DNA of 34,280 nucleotides from Treponema sp. (GTDB taxonomy: Bacteria; Spirochaetota; Spirochaetia; Treponematales; Treponemataceae), in the NCBI GenBank assembly GCA_024689365.1, contig JAILDQ010000132.1, positions 1 to 34,280 of the forward strand, read 5' to 3'. A program made the position numbers and the translations under genes. Under the pieces are notes generated by a model that saw nothing but the letters and a program-made list of their open reading frames with translations, was not told the DNA's origin and did not search any database. Below are positions 28,556-34,280 of the stretch, in pieces. Every line of letters begins with the position of its first letter. The first letter of the stretch is position 1.

Positions 28556-28834
28556 CTATTCGAACAACTTAATTGTTTCGCCATCCGCTACGCGAACGAT
28601 GGCCTTCTTGTAAGCGGCTGTCTTGCCCTTGCTTCCGCGAAGGCGCTTGACTTTTCCGTCTACGTTGATAGTCGTGCAAGAAATTACTTTTACATTGAAA
28701 AGCTTTCTAACGGCTTCCTTAATCTGAATCTTGCTTGCGTCCGGGCGAACAACGAAAACATACTTGTTCTCTTCGCGAAGGGCGTTTGCCTTTTCAGTTA
28801 CAACTGGCTCAATAAGAATGTCTGTGAATTCCAT
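28556..28834 (-). CDS. rplW: 50S ribosomal protein L23
   Basis: TDILIEPVVTEKANALREENKYVFVVRPDASKIQIKEAVRKLFNVKV. Confidence 0.96.
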   Translation of the reverse strand: MEFTDILIEPVVTEKANALREENKYVFVVRPDASKIQIKEAVRKLFNVKVISCTTINVDGKVKRLRGSKGKTAAYKKAIVRVADGETIKLFE

Positions 28835-28836
28835 AA

Positions 28837-29475
28837 TTATTCAGCCTCCTTTTTATCCGCATAGAAGTCGCTGAGATTCTTAGCGGCGCTTTCAAGCAAG
28901 ATTACCTTGCGGCCGTAATACAAATCATGCGCTCTGAGGCGGTTGTATGAAAGGAAATGCACATTGTAAAGGTTGCGTCCAGCCTGCTTGATTTTGGCGT
29001 CGTCGTCCTTAAGAATGATGACTGTGCGCTCGTCCTTGGCGAAGTTGTCAAGGATTTTAACCAAGTCTTTTGTCTTTCCGCTTTCTACAGTGAAATCTTC
29101 TACAACAGTAAGTCTGTCGCTCTGAGCCTGCATGCTCAAGATAGACTTCATTGCAAGGCGCTTTTCCTTTTTGGGAAGAGAGTAGCTAAAGTCTCTGGGC
29201 TTAGGTCCAAAGATAGTTCCTCCGCCAACCGTAATCGGAGACTTCTTGTCACCGCGGCGGGCGTTTCCTGTTCCCTTCTGCTTATACGGCTTCTTGTTAG
29301 ATCCGTGCACTTCGGCGCGAGTCTTTGTGCAAGCCGTTCCAACACGCTTGTTTGCTAATTCGTTAGTGATGGCGTAGTAAATAACATCTTCATTTACCGG
29401 CTGGCCGAATACGTTATCGTCGAGTGAAATTGTACGCAGCTCTTTTCCATCGGTTGAATAGACTTTCTTTTCCAT
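28837..29475 (-). CDS. rplD: 50S ribosomal protein L4
   Basis: RVGTACTKTRAEVHGSNKKPYKQKGTGNARRGDKKSPITVGGGTIFGPKPRDFSYSLPKKEKRLAMKS. Confidence 0.97.
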   Translation of the reverse strand: MEKKVYSTDGKELRTISLDDNVFGQPVNEDVIYYAITNELANKRVGTACTKTRAEVHGSNKKPYKQKGTGNARRGDKKSPITVGGGTIFGPKPRDFSYSLPKKEKRLAMKSILSMQAQSDRLTVVEDFTVESGKTKDLVKILDNFAKDERTVIILKDDDAKIKQAGRNLYNVHFLSYNRLRAHDLYYGRKVILLESAAKNLSDFYADKKEAE

Positions 29476-29492
29476 AAATCTTTTCCTCCGCC

Positions 29493-30113
29493 TTATTTCT
29501 TAACCGCGGACTTGACGATCAGCGTGCAGTTCTTATTCCCGGGGACGGCCCCGCGAACCATGATAACCTTCAATTCCGGATCGATTTTAACGATGCGAAG
29601 GTTCTGTACCGTAACGCGTTCTGTACCCATGCGTCCAGGCAACTTGATGTTCTTGAAGCTGTGGCCCGGAGTTGTACACTCGCCTGTTCCACCTGGCTCA
29701 CGATGAAATTTAGAACCGTGAGTGGCTCGGCCTCCGTGGAAGCCCCATCTCTTCATTACGCCCTGAAAGCCCTTTCCTTTAGAAGTGGCTGTTACATCAA
29801 GAAAGCGAGTCTGTTCAAAAAGCTCAACGCCAATCTGGTCGCCGATCTTAACTTCGCCTTCAAAATCGCGGAACTCTTTCAATGTTCTTTTGGGAGTAAC
29901 ATTTTCTGTAAACTGTCCGGCGTAAGCCTTGTTCACCTTTGACGGCTTCAAATCGTCAAGGCCAAGAACAACGGCGTCATATCCGCAGTTTTCCTTTTTC
30001 TTTGTGGCAACGACAGTGTTAGGCTCAACGCGGATCACGGTCACTGGTGTCAGATTTCCGCTTTCGTCGAATACCTGGGTCATGCCCACTTTTTTTGCTA
30101 TCAGACCTTTCAT
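29493..30113 (-). CDS. rplC: 50S ribosomal protein L3
   Basis: [34 protein letters not shown]…[30 protein letters not shown]; start moved from 30137. Confidence 0.97.
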   Translation of the reverse strand: MKGLIAKKVGMTQVFDESGNLTPVTVIRVEPNTVVATKKKENCGYDAVVLGLDDLKPSKVNKAYAGQFTENVTPKRTLKEFRDFEGEVKIGDQIGVELFEQTRFLDVTATSKGKGFQGVMKRWGFHGGRATHGSKFHREPGGTGECTTPGHSFKNIKLPGRMGTERVTVQNLRIVKIDPELKVIMVRGAVPGNKNCTLIVKSAVKK

Positions 30114-30190
30114 CTGAAATCTCCTATAGGTCGCCATCCCGGATCCACGGGACCGTGCCTTTTAATTGCAGCGAGCGTTGTTGCCAACGC

Positions 30191-30502
30191 TTACTGTTTA
30201 ATTTCTACATCTACACCGGCTGGCAGTTCAAGTTTCATCAAAGAATCCATAACGTCTGAAGATGGATTCAAAATGTCAATAAGGCGTTTGTGCGTGCGCA
30301 TTTCAAACTGCTCGCGTGACTTCTTGTTTACGTGAGGTGAACGAAGCACGGTAAACTTATTGATTCTTGTTGGAAGCGGAACCGGTCCTGCAACCTTGGC
30401 GCCCGCCTTCTGAACTGTTTGCACGATGGCTTTAGCGCTCTGATCGATCAACTCAACATCGAATGCTCTGAGTCTGACACGAATTTTGCCATTAGCAGCC
30501 AT
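30191..30502 (-). CDS. rpsJ: 30S ribosomal protein S10
   Basis: [72 protein letters not shown]; start moved from 30544. Confidence 0.97.
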   Translation of the reverse strand: MAANGKIRVRLRAFDVELIDQSAKAIVQTVQKAGAKVAGPVPLPTRINKFTVLRSPHVNKKSREQFEMRTHKRLIDILNPSSDVMDSLMKLELPAGVDVEIKQ

Positions 30503-30572
30503 GATTCCTCCAAAAATATACAACTGGCCAAGGCACGCTCGCAAGGAGCTTTAAAGCCTTGACTCAGTCGTT

Positions 30573-30604
30573 TTGCGGGCTTGCGAAACAACGCAAACCC
30601 GCAA
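30573..30604 (-). other. Stem-loop in the tuf-rpsJ gap (possible weak terminator/attenuator)
   Basis: TTGCGGG (30573-30579) / CCCGCAA (30598-30604) with inner TGCG/CGCA; no strong T-run. Confidence 0.45.
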
Positions 30605-30610
30605 TCTCAA

Positions 30611-31795
30611 CTATTCAATGATCTTTGTAACCTGACCAGAGGCGATTGTGCGTCCGCCTTCGCGAATAGCGAGCTTGAGACCTTCGTCCATGGCGATCGG
30701 GTGAATCAATTCACCTGTGATCTTTGTGTTGTCGCCCGGGTTAACCATTTCAGTGCCGGCTCCCAACTCTACAGTTCCAGTGATGTCCGTTGTGCGGAAG
30801 TAGAACTGAGGGCGGTATCCAGAGAAGAACGGCTTTGCGCGTCCGCCTTCTTCGGCTGTCAAAACGTAAATCTGAGCTTCGAACTTTGTGTGCGGGTGGA
30901 TTGAACCCGGCTTTGCAAGTACCTGACCGCGAACAACGTCTTTCTTTTCAACGCCGCGGAGAAGGATACCAACGTTGTCACCCGGAATACCCTGGTCCAA
31001 AGTCTTCTGGAACATTTCGATGCCAGTAACTGTAGAGGCCTGTGTCGGGCGGATACCAACCAATTCTACGGGGTCGTTCATGTTAACGATTCCGCGCTCT
31101 ACACGACCAGTAACTACTGTACCGCGTCCAGAGATTGTGAAGATGTCTTCGATCGGCATCAAGAACGGCTTGGCTTCGTCGCGAACTGGATCATCGAACC
31201 ATGTGTCCATGGCTGTGAGCAATTCTTCGATGCACTTTGTGTTTTCAGCGTTTTCAGACTCGTTCAAAGCCTTGAAAGCTGATCCAGTGATGATCGGTGT
31301 GTCTCCAGAGAAGCCGTACTTCTCGAGAGTTTCCTGAACGTCAGCAACGCAGAGCTCGAGCATGTCGGGGTCAGCGATGTCGGCCTTGTTCAAGAATACG
31401 ATGATCTTCGGAACGCCTACCTGGCGAGCGAGCAAAAGGTGCTCTTTTGTCTGAGGCATAACGCCGTCTGTACCGGCTACTACGAGGATAGCTCCATCCA
31501 TCTGAGCGGCGCCAGTAATCATGTTCTTGATGTAGTCGGCGTGGCCCGGGCAGTCAATGTGAGCGTAGTGGCGCTTGTCTGACTGATACTCAAGGTGGCG
31601 GGTATTGATTGTAATACCGCGCTCTTTCTCTTCCGGAGCGTTGTCGATTTCATCATACTTGAGAGCGTGGTCACCGTACTTTTTCGCGCAGTACATTGTG
31701 ATTGCCGCTGACAATGTAGTCTTACCATGGTCTACGTGACCAATAGTACCAACGTTCATGTGAGGTTTGGTTCTTTCGAACTTCTCCTTTGCCAT
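30611..31795 (-). CDS. tuf: Translation elongation factor Tu
   Basis: [63 protein letters not shown]; start moved from 31909 to the ATG preceded by aaggaga. Confidence 0.98.
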   Translation of the reverse strand: MAKEKFERTKPHMNVGTIGHVDHGKTTLSAAITMYCAKKYGDHALKYDEIDNAPEEKERGITINTRHLEYQSDKRHYAHIDCPGHADYIKNMITGAAQMDGAILVVAGTDGVMPQTKEHLLLARQVGVPKIIVFLNKADIADPDMLELCVADVQETLEKYGFSGDTPIITGSAFKALNESENAENTKCIEELLTAMDTWFDDPVRDEAKPFLMPIEDIFTISGRGTVVTGRVERGIVNMNDPVELVGIRPTQASTVTGIEMFQKTLDQGIPGDNVGILLRGVEKKDVVRGQVLAKPGSIHPHTKFEAQIYVLTAEEGGRAKPFFSGYRPQFYFRTTDITGTVELGAGTEMVNPGDNTKITGELIHPIAMDEGLKLAIREGGRTIASGQVTKIIE

Positions 31796-32240
31796 GTTTT
31801 TCTCCTTGCCGGCAACCTGTTTGCCGACACTTAAAAAATATTTTATGTGCTGCGCTTTAAACCAGAACCCTCGCCCTTTCGAAGAAAGAACTTGGATTCG
31901 CATACACATCTTTTTTATGCGACTGTTTGATGAACGTTAATGACGGTAAAAGAATAATTTTCTAACATAACGCTCCATAATTTCGGAACATTTATGGCCG
32001 ACACCACCTGTTCATTGTCAAACGCCGCTTGACAACCGGTTTGGCGCTCTGAGCCGCGGGGCGCTCTTCTGAAAGAAAAGCCGCCGCAGAAATCCCCGTA
32101 TGGAAGTTCTATTGCCTTGTTGACAACAAGGCATTCCACCCAAGAACCGCGAAACCTGAAAGTTGCAAGCAACTGACTTTACGGTTCCGCCGGAATTGTA
32201 AATTCCGCCTGACTCTCAAAGAACCAAAGATAGGTTTTAG
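31796..32240 (-). promoter_or_regulatory. Long structured 5' leader of tuf (candidate)
   Basis: Hairpins at 31810-31826, 32015-32035, 32113-32133 and 32162-32173 plus GGAATT/AATTCC near 32190-32205; no convincing ORF. Confidence 0.55.
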
Positions 32241-32241
32241 A

Positions 32242-32270
32242 AATATATAGAATTTGTCAAAAAAGGTCAA
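32242..32270 (-). promoter_or_regulatory. Sigma70-type promoter for tuf
   Basis: Minus strand TTGACC (32270-32265), 17-bp spacer, TATATT (32247-32242). Confidence 0.6.
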
Positions 32271-32281
32271 TAGCAATAAAG

Positions 32282-32458
32282 GAATTTTTAGAAAAAAACT
32301 TCCCCCAAAAAAAGCGGGTCCCAGCGACGAGAAAAAGGGGACGGAGCCTACCGTCATTCGCTTGCGTCTTTACGCCTTTGGCAAAGCCGCTTCGCTGACG
32401 GGTCCTTCCACCCCTTTTCCTCTGCGTCCCGCTTTTTTTCGGTTTTTCCTAAAAATTC
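32282..32458. repeat. Large imperfect palindrome (MITE/REP-like candidate)
   Basis: GAATTTTTAG (32282-32291)/CTAAAAATTC (32449-32458); AAAAAAAGCGGG (32307-32318)/CCCGCTTTTTTT (32428-32439); GAAAAAGGGG (32331-32340)/CCCCTTTTCC (32411-32420); CCGTCA (32351-32356)/TGACGG (32396-32401). Confidence 0.8.
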
Positions 32459-32472
32459 GTCGGGGGATAAAA

Positions 32473-32497
32473 AAACCGCCCTCGGAAGGGCGGCTTT
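32473..32497 (-). terminator. Intrinsic terminator after rpsG
   Basis: CCGCCCT-CGGA-AGGGCGG stem followed on the minus strand by T7. Confidence 0.88.
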
Positions 32498-32504
32498 AGG
32501 AAAA

Positions 32505-32975
32505 CTACCAGCGGTAGTGGGCGAAAGCCTTGTTGGCTTCGGCCATCTTGTGGGTGTCTTCCTTTTTCTTGTAAGCAGAGCCAGTGTTGTTGAAAGCGTC
32601 AAGAAGTTCGGCGCTGAGAGTGTCGGCCATTCCGTGACCATTGCGGTTGCGGGCTGCGTCGATGATCCATCTCATGGCGAGGGCTTCTTTGCGCGTGTCG
32701 CGAATCTCTACCGGCACCTGGTATGTCGCGCCGCCAACACGGCGAGATTTTACTTCTACTTGAGGCTTAACGTTCTCAAGAGCCTTGAGGAACACTTCCA
32801 AAGGATCCTTTTCGGTCTTGGCCTTAAGCTTGTCCATCGCTTCGTAAACGATGCGTGTGCAGATGTCCTTTTTTCCGTCCAACATCATGCGAGTAACGAA
32901 TTTTGAAACAACTTGGCTGTTGTATCTTGAATCCGGCACAATCGGGCGGTTGACAGATTTCTTATGTCTTCCCAT
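32505..32975 (-). CDS. rpsG: 30S ribosomal protein S7
   Basis: [29 protein letters not shown]…[26 protein letters not shown]…FAHYRW. Confidence 0.97.
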   Translation of the reverse strand: MGRHKKSVNRPIVPDSRYNSQVVSKFVTRMMLDGKKDICTRIVYEAMDKLKAKTEKDPLEVFLKALENVKPQVEVKSRRVGGATYQVPVEIRDTRKEALAMRWIIDAARNRNGHGMADTLSAELLDAFNNTGSAYKKKEDTHKMAEANKAFAHYRW

Positions 32976-32987
32976 CTTATTCCTCCA

Positions 32988-33362
32988 TTATGCCTTAGGC
33001 CTTTTGGCGCCGTATTTTGAACGGCCGCGCTTGCGGTCTTCAACGCCAAGAGTGTCTTTTGTTCCGCGAATAATGTGATAGCGAACGCCAGGAAGGTCCT
33101 TAACGCGGCCGCCGCGGATCAATACTACTGAGTGCTCCTGCAAGTTGTGTCCGATTCCAGGAATATAAGCTGTAACTTCGATTCCGTTGCTCAAGCGAAC
33201 ACGAGCTACCTTGCGGAGAGCCGAATTCGGTTTTTTGGGAGTAACCGTCATAACGCGCGTGCAAACGCCGCGTTTCTGCGGACAAGACTCAAGCGCGGGG
33301 GATTTGGTCCTGTTGGCAGCGGTTTTGCGTCCCTTTTTAATCAATTGGTTAATTGTAGGCAT
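32988..33362 (-). CDS. rpsL: 30S ribosomal protein S12
   Basis: [13 protein letters not shown]…[75 protein letters not shown]. Confidence 0.98.
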   Translation of the reverse strand: MPTINQLIKKGRKTAANRTKSPALESCPQKRGVCTRVMTVTPKKPNSALRKVARVRLSNGIEVTAYIPGIGHNLQEHSVVLIRGGRVKDLPGVRYHIIRGTKDTLGVEDRKRGRSKYGAKRPKA

Positions 33363-33387
33363 CTAAAAATGTCTCCTTTATAAATTG

Positions 33388-33623
33388 CCGGGCAGCACCC
33401 CCGGTTAAATTCATTTATTGCGGTAACGGCAACTTTACCAAAATCTCGCGATTTGGTCAAGAGCCGCCCGTATTTTTGCTTCACGACCATAACGGTTGTT
33501 TCGGGCGGTTTAACCGCGTCCTTTCGGACGCTGCATGGGCCGCGACCAGTTTTCGAGAATCGACCGGCGCGGACTGCGACGGTTGATTCTCGTTAAGTTC
33601 ATAAGGCGGACAGCCTTATGAAC
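33388..33623 (-). other. Cluster of stem-loops in the rpoC-rpsL intergenic region
   Basis: CCGGG/CCCGG 33388-33404; ACCAAA/TTTGGT 33437-33457; CCGCCCG/CGGGCGG 33464-33508; GCGTCC/GGACGC 33516-33531; CGAGAATCGACCG/CGGTTGATTCTCG 33554-33592; GTTCATAAGGC/GCCTTATGAAC 33597-33623. Confidence 0.7.
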
Positions 33624-33626
33624 GAC

Positions 33627-34280
33627 TTAGTCCGCGTCCTCGCTGTCAAAGCTGGCAGTTGCGGCTTCCTTCTCGCGCTCGGCTTCCGCTTCGGCAAGCT
33701 CTTTTTCGATTCTGCGGCGTTCGATGATTTCATTCATCTGAATGTCCAAGTCCCTGTCGCCAGAGTCGTAAACCTTAACGCCCTTGTAATTCCTGATGCC
33801 TGTTCCGGCTGGAATCATATGGCCAATCGCAACGTTTTCCTTTACGCCGCGGAGGGCGTCAACAGATCCGGCGATGGCGGCGTTGGTAAGAACGCGCGTT
33901 GTTTCCTGGAACGAGGCCGCCGAAATGAAGGAGTCTACGTTCAAAGAAGCCTTTGTAATTCCCTGGAACATCGGGCGGCCGATTGCCGGCTGTCCGCCTT
34001 CTGCGATTACGCGAGCGTTCTCTTCGCGGAAGCGGTATTTGTCAACCTGCTGGCCGAAGATAAAGCGTGTGTCGCCTACAGAAACGATTTCAACCTTGCG
34101 CAACATTTGGCGCACGATGATACCGATGTGCTTGTCATTGATGCTTACGCCCTGGGCGCGGTAAACTTGCTGGATTTCGTCCATCAAGTAATTCTGCAAT
34201 GAGTTCTCGCCCAAAATCGCAAGGATGTCGTGGGGGCTTGGCTGTCCGTCGCAAAGCGGATCGCCGGCCTCAACTTTGTC
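33627..34280 (-). CDS. rpoC: DNA-directed RNA polymerase subunit beta' (C-terminal part, runs off window)
   Basis: [60 protein letters not shown]…[30 protein letters not shown]; frame open through 34280. Confidence 0.97.
   Translation of the reverse strand, partial: DKVEAGDPLCDGQPSPHDILAILGENSLQNYLMDEIQQVYRAQGVSINDKHIGIIVRQMLRKVEIVSVGDTRFIFGQQVDKYRFREENARVIAEGGQPAIGRPMFQGITKASLNVDSFISAASFQETTRVLTNAAIAGSVDALRGVKENVAIGHMIPAGTGIRNYKGVKVYDSGDRDLDIQMNEIIERRRIEKELAEAEAEREKEAATASFDSEDAD

Noticed and set aside
32109-32357. Small ORFs over the tuf leader/palindrome (32109..32357 -, 31915..32172 -, 32254..32499 +)
   Set aside because: They run through the palindrome, promoter or hairpins, have no RBS or family resemblance, and overlap each other.
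32988-33362. Possible streptomycin-resistance substitutions in S12
   Set aside because: The [10 protein letters not shown] and [14 protein letters not shown] regions look wild type by eye; no known resistance change seen.
33618-34202. 194-aa plus-strand ORF
   Set aside because: Antisense to rpoC, which is unambiguous in the same region.

Overview
This looks like a spirochaete chromosome segment, most likely Treponema (inferred from gene order and protein character, not searched). About 26 kb is minus-strand and about 2.1 kb (4487-6626) is plus-strand. From high to low coordinate the minus strand carries the rpoC 3' end, rpsL-rpsG, tuf, and a complete S10-spc-alpha ribosomal superoperon (rpsJ to rplQ, including secY, rpoA and an un-tracked 37-aa rpmJ). 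This run ends in a small unnamed double-CXXC zinc-ribbon protein. Next come a complete livK-H-M-G-F branched-chain amino acid ABC transporter, a CBS-ACT protein, a 487-aa protein of unknown function, a PtsN-like EIIA and transketolase. On the plus strand are a MinD-like ATPase with a C-terminal extension and lgt. At the left end is a minus-strand cluster ctpA-rsmE-wecG/tagA-like-sigma54-activator-like, plus the tail of a plus-strand gene. The coding content is mostly core housekeeping, and I do not see a clear new defence or mobile system. The less explained signals are: (1) a ~177-bp imperfect palindrome next to the tuf promoter; (2) a tandem hairpin repeat between livK and livH; (3) hairpin-rich gaps at rpoC-rpsL, upstream of tuf, and at secY-rpmJ; (4) the zinc-ribbon protein at the end of the ribosomal operon; (5) a degenerate bEBP (GAFTDA, no HTH, altered receiver) next to a WecG/TagA-like protein that appears to lack the canonical catalytic motif; (6) the 487-aa unknown. 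All structure calls were made by eye; no folding or database search was run.
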